A DNA stretch of 64,000 bases from Lachnospiraceae bacterium (lineage in GTDB: Bacteria > Bacillota > Clostridia > Lachnospirales > Lachnospiraceae): assembly GCA_024694625.1 (NCBI GenBank), contig JAILJP010000030.1, forward strand, positions 1-64,000, in the 5' to 3' direction. This document shows positions 1-10,354 of this stretch, one piece after another. Both the position numbers and the translations under genes were made by a program. The notes beneath the pieces were generated by a model. The model searched no databases and had not been told where the DNA came from. It saw only the letters and a list, made by a program, of their open reading frames with translations. The first letter of the stretch is position 1. Each line of letters begins with the position of its first letter.

Positions 1-318
1 CTCGTACCGACATCTGAAAAAGACATGCTTCTTTTTTTCTAAGCTCGCTATAAAACGCTCGGCTCACCTTGAGTTATGAGAAAGCGCATATTTTAATCTA
101 TTCAAGTCTTTGTCAGGCACACATCTTGCGGCAGAAATGTAAATTCTTGTACGAACACAAAAGAATAAAAGATGCGAGTATAGTATCTAGAGTTTCTTCA
201 TCCGCAGACAAAACAGCGGGTGGGAGGGGCAAGCCCAGGGGGATATATAGAAAGATACTGTGAATGGTAAGGATACGCATTGTAAAAATGGGCAGAAGGG
301 GAAAAGAAAAATCCCCTC
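1..318. other. Intergenic stretch upstream of ackA, no gene recognised
   Basis: No convincing coding sequence is seen on either strand. A 64-codon frame opening with TTG at 69 has no ribosome binding site and no recognisable product. A short GGGGA/TCCCC inverted repeat (about 297-302 with 312-317) lies just before the ackA promoter but lacks a T-run, so I do not call it a terminator. Confidence 0.5.
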
Positions 319-347
319 TTGTGGTTAAGCAGAAATTTTCCTATAAT
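319..347 (+). promoter_or_regulatory. Sigma-A type promoter of ackA
   Basis: A -35 box TTGTGG (319-324) is followed by a 17-bp spacer and a perfect -10 box TATAAT (342-347). It lies about 60 bp before the ackA start and is the only good candidate in the upstream region. Confidence 0.65.
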
Positions 348-405
348 AGTTAGGCAGGTTAATTTTAGACCCTAAATGAATTTATACATATATGGAGGAG
401 TACGA

Positions 406-1599
406 ATGAAAGTATTAGTTATTAACTGCGGAAGCTCATCTTTAAAGTATCAGGTGATTGATTCCGACAGCGAGAAAGTTTTAGCAAAAGGACTTTGCGA
501 AAGAATCGGAATTGACGGACGTCTTGTATACCAGAACGTAGACAAGGGATTGGATAAAGAAATCACAGAAGCTCCCATGCCTACCCATAAAGAAGCAGTT
601 CAGATGGTATTGGATGCTTTGGTAAATGATAAGACCGGTGCACTTTCTGACCTTTCTGAAATTGAAGCAGTAGGACATCGTGTGGTACATGGTGGTGAGA
701 AATTTACTTCATCTGTAGTAATCAACGAAGAAGTAATTTCTGCTGTAGAAGAGTGTAACGATTTAGCACCTCTTCACAATCCTGCAAACATCATCGGTAT
801 TCGTGCATGCCAGGCATTGATGCCTAACGTACCTATGGTTGCTGTATTTGATACTGCTTTCCATCAGACCATGCCTGCAAAGGCTTATATGTATGGTGTT
901 CCTTATGAATGCTATGAAAACTATAAAGTACGTAAATATGGTTTCCACGGTACTTCACACAGCTTTGTATCTAAGCATGTAGCTGAATTAAACGGAACCG
1001 ATTATGACAAGACAAAGACCATCGTTTGCCACCTTGGTAACGGAGCATCTATCTGTGCAGTAGAAAACGGAAAGTCTGTTGATACTTCCATGGGTCTTTC
1101 TCCTTTGGAAGGTCTTATTATGGGAACCCGTTCCGGAGATATCGATCCTTCTGCAGTAGAATTTATTGCAAAGAAGGAAAACTTGGATTTTGCCGGAGTT
1201 ATGAATCTCTTAAACAAGAAATCCGGTGTAGAAGGAATTTCAGGTGTTTCTTCTGACTTCCGTGATTTGAAGGCTGCTTCTGATGAAGGAAACGAAAAAG
1301 CTCAGCTTGCAATCGAGATGTTCTGCTATAGAGTAGCAAAATACGTTGGTTCTTACATTACTGCTATGAACGGTGTTGATGTAATCGCATTTACCGCTGG
1401 TATCGGCGAAAACACCGGATGGCTTCGTGAAAAGGTTTGTAACTACTTTGGTTACCTTGGTGTGAAGTTGGATGCTGAGGCAAATAAGGTTGCAGGAGAG
1501 GATAAGTTGATCTCTTCCGCTGATTCAAAAGTAAAGGTTTATTGCGTTCCTACCAACGAAGAATTGGCAATCGCAAGAGAAACCGTTGCATTGGTATAA
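406..1599 (+). CDS. ackA: Acetate kinase
   Basis: Acetate kinase converts acetyl phosphate and ADP to acetate and ATP, the last step of acetate fermentation in the cytoplasm. The 397-residue length is typical. Visible ASKHA-fold motifs are NCGSSSLK (7-14), HRVVHGG (91-97), Asp149 in FDTAFHQ, the KYGFHGTSH signature (177-185, with His181) and GNGASI (211-216). An in-frame ATG at 376 would add ten residues, but the GGAGG at 394-398 is correctly spaced for the ATG at 406. No phosphotransacetylase gene lies next to it in the window. A consensus promoter precedes it and a separate promoter follows it, so it is probably monocistronic. Confidence 0.97.
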   Translation: MKVLVINCGSSSLKYQVIDSDSEKVLAKGLCERIGIDGRLVYQNVDKGLDKEITEAPMPTHKEAVQMVLDALVNDKTGALSDLSEIEAVGHRVVHGGEKFTSSVVINEEVISAVEECNDLAPLHNPANIIGIRACQALMPNVPMVAVFDTAFHQTMPAKAYMYGVPYECYENYKVRKYGFHGTSHSFVSKHVAELNGTDYDKTKTIVCHLGNGASICAVENGKSVDTSMGLSPLEGLIMGTRSGDIDPSAVEFIAKKENLDFAGVMNLLNKKSGVEGISGVSSDFRDLKAASDEGNEKAQLAIEMFCYRVAKYVGSYITAMNGVDVIAFTAGIGENTGWLREKVCNYFGYLGVKLDAEANKVAGEDKLISSADSKVKVYCVPTNEELAIARETVALV

Positions 1600-1626
1600 A
1601 AAGTCTCGAAAAAGTGTATTTTTTGA

Positions 1627-1655
1627 TTGACAAGAGCTGGTTGTGTCAGTATAAT
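1627..1655 (+). promoter_or_regulatory. Consensus sigma-A promoter of the DUF177-rpmF operon
   Basis: Perfect TTGACA (1627-1632), a 17-bp spacer and perfect TATAAT (1650-1655). It ends 26 bp before the DUF177 start, which gives a very short leader. A strong constitutive promoter fits a ribosomal-protein operon. Confidence 0.85.
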
Positions 1656-1681
1656 TGGATTGTTGCGGATTGGAGACTGTT

Positions 1682-2206
1682 ATGAAGTTAGAATTATCTT
1701 TTTTATTGGAAAAAGAAAATGAGACGACGGATGTTTCGGTTTCTTACGATATGACGGAAATCTCCATTGGAGGTACGACATACAAAAGGTCTGCGTCAGA
1801 ACCTTTCAATTTAACCTTCTACAATGATGAAGGCAAAAAGTTATATGTCAGCGGTAGCACAAAGGTTTCTTATGTAAGTCCTTGTGACCGATGCTTGGAA
1901 GATGTGGAAGTATCCGTTCCGGTCAAGATTTCTGAGGAATTTGATATTTCAGATGTTACATTTTCATGTAACGAAGAGGAAGGTGTGATTTGCATTCAAG
2001 ATAACGAATTGGATGTGGATTGTTTAGTGGTAAATGAGATTCTTGTGAACTGGCCTACAAAGGTTCTTTGCAAGGAAGATTGCAAGGGGATTTGTCCTGT
2101 ATGCGGCAAGAACCGTAATCTTTATGATTGCGGATGCGATACCGTGGTATTGGATCCCAGGATGCAACAGTTTCAAGATGTTTTCAAAGATTTTAAGGAG
2201 GTGTAA
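1682..2206 (+). CDS. DUF177 (YceD-family) protein
   Basis: A 174-residue protein of the YceD/DUF177 family, which is very often encoded directly before rpmF and is linked to ribosome or 23S rRNA biogenesis; its exact activity in Firmicutes is not settled. The CxxC pair at Cys68/Cys71 and the Cys-rich C-terminal segment (Cys130, 134, 138, 141, 150, 152) could bind zinc. The frame is open from 1655, but the ATG at 1682 has a GGAG at 1672-1675 and the upstream codons overlap the promoter -10, so 1682 is preferred. rpmF follows after 5 bp, so the two are co-transcribed. Confidence 0.85.
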   Translation: MKLELSFLLEKENETTDVSVSYDMTEISIGGTTYKRSASEPFNLTFYNDEGKKLYVSGSTKVSYVSPCDRCLEDVEVSVPVKISEEFDISDVTFSCNEEEGVICIQDNELDVDCLVVNEILVNWPTKVLCKEDCKGICPVCGKNRNLYDCGCDTVVLDPRMQQFQDVFKDFKEV

Positions 2207-2211
2207 AGAAT

Positions 2212-2391
2212 ATGTCTATTTGTCCTAAGAACAAATCTTCAAAAGGAAGAAGAGATAAGAGAAGAGCAAACTGGAAAATGAGCGCTCCCACTTTGGTTAA
2301 ATGTTCTAAGTGTGGTGAACTTATGATGCCCCACAGAGTTTGCAAGAACTGTGGTTCTTACAACAAGCGTGAGATTATTGCTCAGGACTAA
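2212..2391 (+). CDS. rpmF: Ribosomal protein bL32
   Basis: A 59-residue large-subunit ribosomal protein. It begins MSICPKNKSSKGRRDKRR, the standard L32 opening, and carries a zinc ribbon with Cys31, Cys34, Cys44 and Cys47. A strong AAGGAGGTG overlapping the end of the preceding gene precedes the ATG. A strong intrinsic terminator follows the stop, closing a two-gene DUF177-rpmF operon. The four-cysteine form is the zinc-binding type of L32. Confidence 0.95.
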   Translation: MSICPKNKSSKGRRDKRRANWKMSAPTLVKCSKCGELMMPHRVCKNCGSYNKREIIAQD

Positions 2392-2418
2392 TCTTACAAC
2401 TCCTATTGATATGAAATG

Positions 2419-2452
2419 AACCCTTAAAGGCGATTGTCTTTAAGGGTTTTTT
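2419..2452 (+). terminator. Rho-independent terminator after rpmF
   Basis: An 11-bp perfect stem, AACCCTTAAAG (2419-2429) with CTTTAAGGGTT (2438-2448), an 8-nt loop and a run of T. It ends the DUF177-rpmF transcript. Confidence 0.9.
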
Positions 2453-2541
2453 GTTTCTATATTGCTTGCTTTTGACCTTAATATATAGTATATTTCATAG
2501 AGTGGCATAAGGGAAAATGTCACTGTCAGGAGGCGAAAGAT

Positions 2542-3561
2542 ATGAGTGAACGTACCAGAGTTGCAGTTGACGCCATGGGTGGAGACTACGCACCTTCTGA
2601 AATCGTTAAAGGAGCTGTCGCTGCTCTGAATCGAAATGAAAATATAGAAGTTACTTTGGTGGGGGATGAAACTTCCATTAAAGAAGAATTAAATAAGTAT
2701 GATTCTTACCCCACAGATCGGGTTCGTATTCTTCCTACTACGGAAGTAATTGAGACTGCAGAACATCCCGTAAATGCCATTAAAAAGAAAAAAGATTCTT
2801 CCATGGTAGTGGGATTGAAAGAAGTAAAACTGAAAAATGCTGATGCCTTTGTTTCCTGTGGAAATTCCGGGGCATTGCTTGTTGGCGGTCAGTTGGTTGC
2901 AGGTAGAATCAAGGGAATTAAGCGTGCACCCTTTGCACCTTTGATTCCTACAGAAAAAGGCGTATCTTTGATTTTAGACTGTGGTGCCAATGTAGATGCG
3001 AGAAGTGACCATTTGGTACAGTTTGCCCGCATGGGTTCTATTTATATGGAACATGTTATGGGAGTGAAAAATCCCAAGGTTGCCATTGTAAACATTGGAG
3101 CAGAAGAGGAAAAGGGAAATGCCCTTGTAAAAGAGACGTTTCCGCTTTTAAAAGAATGCAAAGATATTAATTTCGTTGGTTCTGTAGAAGCCAGAGATAT
3201 TCCCAAAGGCGATGTAGATGTCATTGTCTGCGAAGCCTTTGTGGGAAACGTTATTTTAAAACTGTATGAGGGCTTGGCTTCAACATTGGTTCATGTAATT
3301 AAAAAAGGTTTGATGAGTACCTTGATTTCAAAAATCGGTGCTGCTATGGCATTGCCTGCATTGAAGAAAACACTGAAAAGCTTTGATGCATCTGAATATG
3401 GCGGAGCTCCACTTTTGGGATTGAACGGTCTTGTAGTAAAGGCCCATGGTTCTGCCACCTCGAAAGAGATTGCCAATGCCATCGAACAGTGCGTGACCTT
3501 TAAAGAACAAAATATTACTGAAATGATTACAAAAAGTTTAAATACGGAAGAAGATAATTAG
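2542..3561 (+). CDS. plsX: Phosphate acyltransferase PlsX
   Basis: PlsX converts acyl-ACP and phosphate to acyl phosphate, the donor for PlsY in phosphatidic acid synthesis at the membrane surface. It is 339 residues long, normal for the family, and opens with the typical [11 protein letters not shown] segment; further conserved glycine-rich stretches include [12 protein letters not shown] and [17 protein letters not shown] ends 8 bp before the ATG. It follows a terminator and is followed 11 bp later by acpP, so plsX and acpP form one unit. No FapR-like operator was recognised upstream. Confidence 0.95.
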   Translation: MSERTRVAVDAMGGDYAPSEIVKGAVAALNRNENIEVTLVGDETSIKEELNKYDSYPTDRVRILPTTEVIETAEHPVNAIKKKKDSSMVVGLKEVKLKNADAFVSCGNSGALLVGGQLVAGRIKGIKRAPFAPLIPTEKGVSLILDCGANVDARSDHLVQFARMGSIYMEHVMGVKNPKVAIVNIGAEEEKGNALVKETFPLLKECKDINFVGSVEARDIPKGDVDVIVCEAFVGNVILKLYEGLASTLVHVIKKGLMSTLISKIGAAMALPALKKTLKSFDASEYGGAPLLGLNGLVVKAHGSATSKEIANAIEQCVTFKEQNITEMITKSLNTEEDN

Positions 3562-3572
3562 GAGGAAGAAAA

Positions 3573-3803
3573 ATGGAATTTGAAACATTGAAAAGAATTA
3601 TTGCAGAAGTATTAAACGTTGATGAGGCTGAGATTACGAAAGAGACTACTTTCATTGATGATTTGGGAGCAGATTCTTTGGACGTATTCCAGATTATTAT
3701 GGGCGTAGAAGAAGAACTTGATATTGAGGTGAATTCTGATGACGCCGAAAAGATTGTTACCGTTGGAGATGCAGTAGATTTGATTAAGAAAACGGTAGGT
3801 TAA
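3573..3803 (+). CDS. acpP: Acyl carrier protein
   Basis: A 76-residue acidic acyl carrier protein. The phosphopantetheine attachment site is Ser35 in GADSLD. It carries growing acyl chains for fatty acid synthesis and donates them to PlsX, encoded 11 bp upstream. AGGAGG precedes the ATG. Length and the four-helix composition are standard. A modest terminator-like hairpin follows, before rnc, a gene order widespread in Firmicutes. Confidence 0.96.
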   Translation: MEFETLKRIIAEVLNVDEAEITKETTFIDDLGADSLDVFQIIMGVEEELDIEVNSDDAEKIVTVGDAVDLIKKTVG

Positions 3804-3839
3804 TCGGTTTATAAAATTTTTTACTACGATTCAGAAAAG

Positions 3840-3861
3840 CCCTTTTTACAAGGGTTTTTTT
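3840..3861 (+). terminator. Short terminator-like hairpin between acpP and rnc
   Basis: A 5-bp stem CCCTT (3840-3844) with AAGGG (3850-3854) followed by seven T; flanking A/T bases can lengthen the stem. It is weak and there is little room for a new promoter before rnc, so it probably attenuates transcription without stopping it. Confidence 0.5.
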
Positions 3862-3884
3862 GAACGTTAAGAAAAGGATGAATT

Positions 3885-4589
3885 TTGACGAATTTAAATG
3901 AATTTGAGAAAAAAATAAAATATGAATTTCAAGATAAAAGTCTTTTAAAACATGCGTTGATTCATTCCTCATATGCCAACGAAAAGCATATGAAGAAGTT
4001 CTCTGACAACGAAAAACTGGAGTTTTTGGGTGATGCGGTATTGGAGCTGGTATCCAGTGAATTCTTGTATCATACCTATACAAAAATGTCAGAGGGTGAT
4101 TTATCAAAGTTGCGTGCTTCTTTGGTATGTGAGCCTACCTTGGCTTATTGTACCAAAGCCATTGATTTGGACCGTTATGTCTTCTTGGGAAAAGGAGAGG
4201 AACAAACGGGAGGACGTCAAAGAAAATCCATTCTTTCCGATGCTTTAGAAGCTGTAATTGGAGCTATTTTTTTGGATGGTGGAATTGAGCCGGCAAAGGC
4301 TTTTATCTTAGAATTTATACTTACAGACATTGAACACAAGCGTCTGTTTCATGATAGTAAAACCACGCTTCAGGAGGTTACCCAGGCTATGTTTGGAAAA
4401 GGGGTGACCTATGTGGTTGTTTCCGAGTCCGGACCCGATCATGCGAAAGAGTATGGAGTAAAAGCTCTTGTGGACGAAGAAGTGCTTGGCGAGGGAGTAG
4501 GCTCTTCTAAAAAATCTGCAGAGCAGGAAGCTGCTTATCAGGCGTTGTTAAAACTCCATATGGAAAACAAGATTAATATTGTGAATTAA
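3885..4589 (+). CDS. rnc: Ribonuclease III
   Basis: RNase III cleaves double-stranded RNA, including the rRNA precursor. The 234-residue protein has the N-terminal endonuclease domain with the signature NEKLEFLGDAVL (42-53) carrying the catalytic acidic residues, and a C-terminal dsRNA-binding domain (about 160-228). The start is TTG at 3885, with AAGG at 3874-3877; nearby ATGs at 3878 and 3898 are out of frame. smc follows after 21 bp and ftsY after it, the classical rnc-smc-ftsY order. Confidence 0.95.
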   Translation: MTNLNEFEKKIKYEFQDKSLLKHALIHSSYANEKHMKKFSDNEKLEFLGDAVLELVSSEFLYHTYTKMSEGDLSKLRASLVCEPTLAYCTKAIDLDRYVFLGKGEEQTGGRQRKSILSDALEAVIGAIFLDGGIEPAKAFILEFILTDIEHKRLFHDSKTTLQEVTQAMFGKGVTYVVVSESGPDHAKEYGVKALVDEEVLGEGVGSSKKSAEQEAAYQALLKLHMENKINIVN

Positions 4590-4610
4590 ATAATAGGGTA
4601 GAGGTAAAGA

Positions 4611-7600
4611 ATGTATCTTAAAAGTATAGAGTTGCACGGATTTAAATCCTTTGCAAATAAAATTGTGTTGGAATTCCATAACGGAATTACAGGTATTGTA
4701 GGTCCAAACGGATCCGGAAAAAGTAATATTTCCGATGCGGTTCGTTGGGTATTGGGCGAACAGTCTGCAAAGCAGCTTCGTGGTGCTTCCATGCAGGACG
4801 TTATTTTTGCCGGTACGGAAAACCGCAAACCTTTAAGCTTTTCTTATGTTGCCATTACTATGGACAACTCCGATCATTTGCTTCCCATTGATTATGATGA
4901 AGTAACGGTAGCACGTCGTGTGTATCGTTCCGGTGAATCTGAGTATTTGTTAAACGGTACACCTTGCCGTTTGAAGGACGTAAATGAACTTTTTTATGAT
5001 ACCGGTATTGGTAAAGAGGGGTATTCCATTATCGGACAGGGTCAGATTGAACGTATTTTGTCTGGTAAACCGGAAGAACGAAGAGAACTCTTTGATGAAG
5101 CCGCAGGTATTGTAAAGTTTAAAAAGAGAAAAGCCGCTGCGCAAAAGCAGTTGGATCAGGAACAGGAAAACCTGGTACGTGTAAACGATATTTTAGGTGA
5201 GTTGGAACGTCAGGTTGGACCTTTGGAACGTCAGGCGGAAACTGCCAAAGAATATTTAAAGAAAAAAGAGCAGTTAAAGACCTTAGATGTCAATATGTTT
5301 TTGATTGAGATTGAGCGTTTGACTGAGGAATTACAGGAAATCACGAAGAATGCCAACGTAGCTCAGGAACAATTGGCGGATACCAATGAGGAAAACGAAA
5401 AAATCAAAGCTAGATACGCCTCATTGGAAGAAGAAATCGAAAAGATGGATGAAAAGATTGAGTCCATCCGTAAAGAACAAAATGAGTCTACCTTGGCAAA
5501 GGGTAAATTGGAGACTCAGATTCAGTTGTTGGAAGGCCAGATTAAAATGGCAGAGTCTTCCGATGAAAACCTGGAAATGCGTCGTGGAGCCATCCTTGCA
5601 GAACAGGAAGATCATCAGGAAGAAAAAGACAAATACTTAAAAGAAAAAGAAGAACTGGAAAAGCTTTTGGAAGAAGCGGTAGGACGTTTGCAAAAAGCAA
5701 AGGATTATTTCCAGAATATTGAAGATGAAATTGCCCGCTGCAATAGCGGAATTGAAAATAATCAAAAGGAAATTATGGACCTTTTGAATAAAAAGGCAAC
5801 CATTAAATCCGAAGAACAGCGTTTCAATACCATGTTGGAACAGACCAACATCCGAAAAGCCCAGTTGAATCAGCGTTTGCTGGCCAGAAAAACAGAGGAG
5901 GATTCCTTCTCTTTGGCTGAAGCAAAGGCGAAAGAAGAATACGACGGCGTTACCAAAGAACTGGAGGATTTGAAGACAAAGGAATCCTCTATGCAGAAGG
6001 AAATCATATCCTTCCGTGGAAAGTTAAAAGACGCAAATATTTCTTCTTTAAATAAGCAAAAGGATTTGACGGGAAAACAGTCTCGTTTGGAATCTTTGAA
6101 AAACATTGCAGAACGTTATGATGGTTACGGCAATGCCATTAAAAAGGTTATGGATCAAAAGTCAAACAACAAGGGCTTACTTGGTGTTGTTGCGGATTTG
6201 ATTCATGTAGACAAAAAATATGAAACCGCCATTGAGACAGCTCTCGGCGGAAACATTCAAAATATTGTTACCGAAGATGAAGAGACGGCAAAGAAAATGA
6301 TTTCCTATTTGAAGGAGAATCATTTTGGTCGTGCTACCTTTTTACCTTTAACTTCTGTGGACGGCAGAGGAAACTTCAAAAAGCGTGAAGTGTTGGATGA
6401 AAAAGGTGTCATCGGACTTGCCAATGAATTGGTGGATTGCGATAAGAAGTACGATGGTGTTTTGGCTTACTTAATCGGTCGAGTGGTTGTGGTAGAACAT
6501 ATTGACCACGCTATTGCCTTAGCTAGAAAGAATAATTATTCCCTTCACATTGTTACCTTGGAAGGTGAATATTTAGCACCCGGTGGTTCTATGGCCGGTG
6601 GTTCCTTTAAACATAAAGGAAACCTTTTAAGCAGAAACCGTGAAATTGAGCAGTTAGAAAAAGAAATTGCTTCCATTGAAAAAGAAGTAGATGAATTAAA
6701 ACTACGTCAGGAAGAATTGGATACTGCCATTGCGTTACACACCGATGACTTAAAAGAATTACAGAGTGAGATTTCAGAGAAAGCCCTTGCACAAAACACT
6801 GCGAAGTTAAACTACGAAAGAGCGGTTGCTCAAAAAGAGGAAAGCTTAAAAGTAGCAAAGACTTTGCACGAAGAAGGGGCGGATATCGAAAAACAGATTC
6901 ATGAAATTGATGCCGGAAAGAAACAGATTGTTCTGGACATGGAAGAGGCAGAAAATCGTGAAGAAGTATTAAAGAAAGAAATACAGCAGTTCCAGGAAAA
7001 ACTGGATGAGCAGACCTATATGGAAACTTCTGCTAACCGAAACGTTGCGGAGGTTCAGGTAGAAGAAGCCCAGGCAAGACAGAACCTTTCCTTTGTGGAT
7101 GAAAATCTTTCCCGTGTGGAAAATGAATTACAAAAAGACCAAAGAGATTTGGATGATTTAGATCGTCAGTCCAAGGAAGCAAAGACCGATGCCCAGAGAA
7201 AACGAAATGATATTGAGTCAATTAAGGCTACCATTTCTGCTGCAGATGACAGCTTTAAGGCATTGGAAGATGAGTTAAAGTCTTCTTTGGAACACAAAGA
7301 AGAAATGTCCAAAACCTATAAGGGATTCTTTGATAAAAAAGAAGAGATTTCCAAGGAAATCACCAGATTGGAAAAGGAAATCTATCGTTTGGATACTCAA
7401 AGAGAAAAGGCACAGGATGCCATTGAGTATCAAAACAATTACATGTGGAATGAATACGAATTAACCCTTCATGCAGCTATGGAATTGAAGAATCCAGAGC
7501 TTACCAACGGAGATGAGATGAAAAAGACCATTTCCGGATTACGTGATGACATTCGTCGTATGGGAAATGTTAACGTTAATGCTATTGAAGAGTTTAAGGA

Positions 7601-8171
7601 GATTTCCGCCCGCTATACCTTCTTAAAGACTCAGCATGACGATTTGATTGAGTCTGCAGAACGCTTAACGGGAATCATTGATGAGTTGGATCAGGGAATG
7701 AGAGAACAGTTCTCTGCTCGATTTAAGGATATTCAAAGAGAGTTTGACAAAGCCTTTAAAGAGTTGTTTGGTGGCGGAAAGGGTACTTTGGAACTGGTAG
7801 AAGGAGAAGATATCCTTGAAACCGGTATTAAGATTGTTGCCCAGCCCCCGGGAAAGAAACTTCAAAATATGATGCAGCTTTCCGGTGGTGAGAAGTCATT
7901 GACTGCCATTGCACTTTTGTTCGCTATCCAGAATTTGAAGCCTTCACCTTTCTGTCTTTTGGACGAGATTGAGGCGGCGCTGGATGATTCCAACGTAGAT
8001 CGATTTGCAAAATACTTAAATAAACTTACAAAGAATACACAGTTTATTATTATCACCCACCGTCGTGGTACTATGACGGCTGCGGATCGTTTGTATGGTA
8101 TTACCATGCAGGAGAAGGGGATTTCCACCCTTGTTTCTGTTAACTTGATTGAAAATGATTTAGAGGACTAA
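4611..8171 (+). CDS. smc: Chromosome partition protein SMC
   Basis: The SMC ATPase of the bacterial condensin complex (partners ScpA/ScpB, not in this window), which compacts and segregates the chromosome. At 1186 residues it is full length. The N-terminal head has Walker A GPNGSGKS (31-38); two long Glu/Lys-rich coiled coils (about 170-500 and 670-1000) flank a hinge (about 515-640); the C-terminal head has the LSGGEKS signature (from 1090) and Walker B with DEIEAALDD (1118-1126). The ATG at 4611 has GAGG at 4601-4604. ftsY starts 3 bp after its stop. Confidence 0.97.
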   Translation: MYLKSIELHGFKSFANKIVLEFHNGITGIVGPNGSGKSNISDAVRWVLGEQSAKQLRGASMQDVIFAGTENRKPLSFSYVAITMDNSDHLLPIDYDEVTVARRVYRSGESEYLLNGTPCRLKDVNELFYDTGIGKEGYSIIGQGQIERILSGKPEERRELFDEAAGIVKFKKRKAAAQKQLDQEQENLVRVNDILGELERQVGPLERQAETAKEYLKKKEQLKTLDVNMFLIEIERLTEELQEITKNANVAQEQLADTNEENEKIKARYASLEEEIEKMDEKIESIRKEQNESTLAKGKLETQIQLLEGQIKMAESSDENLEMRRGAILAEQEDHQEEKDKYLKEKEELEKLLEEAVGRLQKAKDYFQNIEDEIARCNSGIENNQKEIMDLLNKKATIKSEEQRFNTMLEQTNIRKAQLNQRLLARKTEEDSFSLAEAKAKEEYDGVTKELEDLKTKESSMQKEIISFRGKLKDANISSLNKQKDLTGKQSRLESLKNIAERYDGYGNAIKKVMDQKSNNKGLLGVVADLIHVDKKYETAIETALGGNIQNIVTEDEETAKKMISYLKENHFGRATFLPLTSVDGRGNFKKREVLDEKGVIGLANELVDCDKKYDGVLAYLIGRVVVVEHIDHAIALARKNNYSLHIVTLEGEYLAPGGSMAGGSFKHKGNLLSRNREIEQLEKEIASIEKEVDELKLRQEELDTAIALHTDDLKELQSEISEKALAQNTAKLNYERAVAQKEESLKVAKTLHEEGADIEKQIHEIDAGKKQIVLDMEEAENREEVLKKEIQQFQEKLDEQTYMETSANRNVAEVQVEEAQARQNLSFVDENLSRVENELQKDQRDLDDLDRQSKEAKTDAQRKRNDIESIKATISAADDSFKALEDELKSSLEHKEEMSKTYKGFFDKKEEISKEITRLEKEIYRLDTQREKAQDAIEYQNNYMWNEYELTLHAAMELKNPELTNGDEMKKTISGLRDDIRRMGNVNVNAIEEFKEISARYTFLKTQHDDLIESAERLTGIIDELDQGMREQFSARFKDIQREFDKAFKELFGGGKGTLELVEGEDILETGIKIVAQPPGKKLQNMMQLSGGEKSLTAIALLFAIQNLKPSPFCLLDEIEAALDDSNVDRFAKYLNKLTKNTQFIIITHRRGTMTAADRLYGITMQEKGISTLVSVNLIENDLED

Positions 8172-8174
8172 CTT

Positions 8175-9113
8175 ATGGGAGAAGAAAAAAAGGGATTTTT
8201 TCAAAAGCTTATTGAAGGTCTTACAAAAACCAGAGATTCCTTTGTAAAAAACATGGATTATGTCTTCCGTGGATTTACCAATATTGACGATGAGTTTTAC
8301 GAGGAATTGGAAGAAATTTTGATCTCCGGTGATATTGGTGTTCGCACCACAGAGGAGATTTTGGAAGAACTTCAGAGCAAAGTAAAAGAACAAAAAATCA
8401 AAGAACCTGCAGACTGCAAAGAACTTCTGATTGAAAGCATTAAAGAACAGATGGATATCGGAGATGCTGCCTATGAGTTCGAAAACAAAACATCCGTTAT
8501 TTTGGTTGTTGGTGTAAATGGTGTAGGAAAAACCACCACCATTGGCAAACTGGCGTCCAAGTTTAAAAACAGCGGGAAGAAAGTGGTATTGGCTGCCGCA
8601 GATACCTTCCGTGCTGCTGCAGGGGACCAGTTGAAAGAATGGGCAAATAGAGCAGGTGTAGAAATTATCGGTGGACAGGAAGGAAGCGATCCTGCTGCGG
8701 TAGTTTATGATGCACTTCAGTCTGCCAAGGCGAAAAAAGCGGATATTCTTTTGATTGATACCGCAGGAAGATTGCACAATAAGAAAAACTTGATGGATGA
8801 ACTTGGAAAAATCAATCGTATTGTATCCAAGGAATACCCCGATGCCTATCGGGAAACATTGGTTGTAGTGGATGCCACCACAGGACAAAATGCTTTGGTT
8901 CAGGCCAAGGAGTTTTCTGAAGTTACGGATTTGTCCGGTATCGTTTTAACCAAGATGGATGGTTCCGCAAAGGGCGGAATTGCCGTTGCCATTCAGTCTG
9001 AACTTCATATTCCGGTTAAGTATATCGGAGTAGGAGAAACGGTAGATGATTTGGAAAAATTCAATGCCAACGACTTCGTTGAAGCATTGTTTTATACAAA
9101 GGAAAATGCTTAA
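8175..9113 (+). CDS. ftsY: Signal recognition particle receptor FtsY
   Basis: The SRP receptor GTPase that docks ribosome-nascent-chain complexes at the membrane for co-translational insertion. It has 312 residues: an N domain (about 1-100) and a G domain with G1 GVNGVGKT (113-120), [13 protein letters not shown] (195-199) and TKMD (259-262). The long acidic A domain of the E. coli protein is absent, as is usual in Firmicutes. It starts 3 bp after smc and is certainly co-transcribed with it. ffh is not in the window. Confidence 0.97.
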   Translation: MGEEKKGFFQKLIEGLTKTRDSFVKNMDYVFRGFTNIDDEFYEELEEILISGDIGVRTTEEILEELQSKVKEQKIKEPADCKELLIESIKEQMDIGDAAYEFENKTSVILVVGVNGVGKTTTIGKLASKFKNSGKKVVLAAADTFRAAAGDQLKEWANRAGVEIIGGQEGSDPAAVVYDALQSAKAKKADILLIDTAGRLHNKKNLMDELGKINRIVSKEYPDAYRETLVVVDATTGQNALVQAKEFSEVTDLSGIVLTKMDGSAKGGIAVAIQSELHIPVKYIGVGETVDDLEKFNANDFVEALFYTKENA

Positions 9114-9141
9114 TTATTAAGCAGGGAAAGAAGGAAAAAAG

Positions 9142-10353
9142 ATGTTAGAGAAAAAAGATTTTGACGAGGCTTGTAGTGTCGTAGATAAGGTTCGTTTGGA
9201 AACCAAACTTATCTACAGCGAATTCATGAGTGAAAAAACGGGAGCAAATGTTTATTTGAAACCGGAAAATATGCAGTTTACCGGAGCTTATAAGCTACGT
9301 GGTGCATATTACAAAATCAGTACATTGACAGAAGAAGAAAGAAATCGTGGATTAATTACCGCATCTGCGGGAAATCATGCTCAGGGTGTGGCTTATGCAG
9401 CGAAAAAATACGGAGTAAAGGCTACGATTGTAATGCCTACCACCACACCGCTTATTAAGGTAAACCGTACCAAGAGTTACGGGGCAGAAGTGGTTTTGGT
9501 TGGAGATGTCTATGATGAGGCCTGTGAATATGCGTTAAAGCTTGCAAAAGAGAAGGGCCTTACCTTTATTCATCCCTTTGATGATTTGGCTGTAGCGACC
9601 GGTCAGGGTACCGTTGCAATGGAAATTATCAAAGAGCTTCCTTTGGTGGATTATATTTTGGTTCCCATCGGTGGCGGCGGATTGGCAACAGGTGTATCTA
9701 CTTTGGCGAAGTTGATCAATCCAAAGATTAAAGTCATTGGTGTTGAACCTACCGGAGCTGCTTGTATGAAAGCATCTTTGGAAAAGGGAGAAGTAGTTAC
9801 CTTACCTACAGCAAATACCATTGCTGACGGTACTGCCGTAAAGACCCCTGGAAAGAATATTTTCCCTTATTTGAAAAAGAACATTGATGATATTATCACC
9901 GTAGATGATGATGAATTAATCGGTGCGTTCTTGGATATGGTAGAGAATCACAAAATGATCGTGGAGAATTCCGGATTATTGACCTTTGCTGCAGCAACCA
10001 AGTTAAATGCTAAGGGCAAGAACGTAGTTTGTATTCTCTCCGGTGGAAACATGGACGTTATTACCATGTCTTCCGTTGTTCAGCAGGGATTGATTTTCAG
10101 AGACCGTATCTTTACTGTTTCTGTCTTGCTTCCTGACAAGCCGGGCCAGTTGGCAGAAGTATCTAAGACCATTGCGGAAGTACAGGGAAATGTAATCAAA
10201 TTAGAGCATAACCAGTTTGTATCCACCAACCGTAATGAGGCTGTGGAACTTCGAATTACCTTAGAAGCTTTTGGAAAGGAACACAAGGGACAGATTATGG
10301 AAGCCTTGGATAAAGGCGGATATAAGCCAAAGATTGTTCGTACAAGTTTATAA
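9142..10353 (+). CDS. ilvA: Threonine ammonia-lyase (threonine dehydratase)
   Basis: A PLP enzyme deaminating threonine to 2-oxobutanoate, either for isoleucine synthesis or threonine breakdown. The PLP lysine is probably Lys51 in GAYKLRG and the phosphate loop is GGGGLATG (177-184). A C-terminal ACT domain (about 330-403) suggests amino-acid control. The 403-residue single-ACT form is shorter than the two-domain biosynthetic IlvA of E. coli and is the common clostridial type, so anabolic or catabolic use cannot be decided from sequence. It starts 28 bp after ftsY. Confidence 0.9.
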   Translation: MLEKKDFDEACSVVDKVRLETKLIYSEFMSEKTGANVYLKPENMQFTGAYKLRGAYYKISTLTEEERNRGLITASAGNHAQGVAYAAKKYGVKATIVMPTTTPLIKVNRTKSYGAEVVLVGDVYDEACEYALKLAKEKGLTFIHPFDDLAVATGQGTVAMEIIKELPLVDYILVPIGGGGLATGVSTLAKLINPKIKVIGVEPTGAACMKASLEKGEVVTLPTANTIADGTAVKTPGKNIFPYLKKNIDDIITVDDDELIGAFLDMVENHKMIVENSGLLTFAAATKLNAKGKNVVCILSGGNMDVITMSSVVQQGLIFRDRIFTVSVLLPDKPGQLAEVSKTIAEVQGNVIKLEHNQFVSTNRNEAVELRITLEAFGKEHKGQIMEALDKGGYKPKIVRTSL

Positions 10354-10354
10354 A

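Noticed and set aside
69-263. A 64-codon open frame upstream of ackA
   Set aside because: It starts with TTG, has no ribosome binding site, shows no recognisable domain and has an unusual residue composition.
2472-2500. A promoter before plsX (TTGACC with a 17-bp spacer)
   Set aside because: The -10 hexamer would be TCATAG, a poor match; a promoter is expected here but I cannot place it.
8160-8888. A 242-codon open frame antisense to ftsY
   Set aside because: It mirrors a well-supported GTPase gene, is very Phe/Asn/Cys-rich as reverse-strand shadows are, and has no ribosome site.
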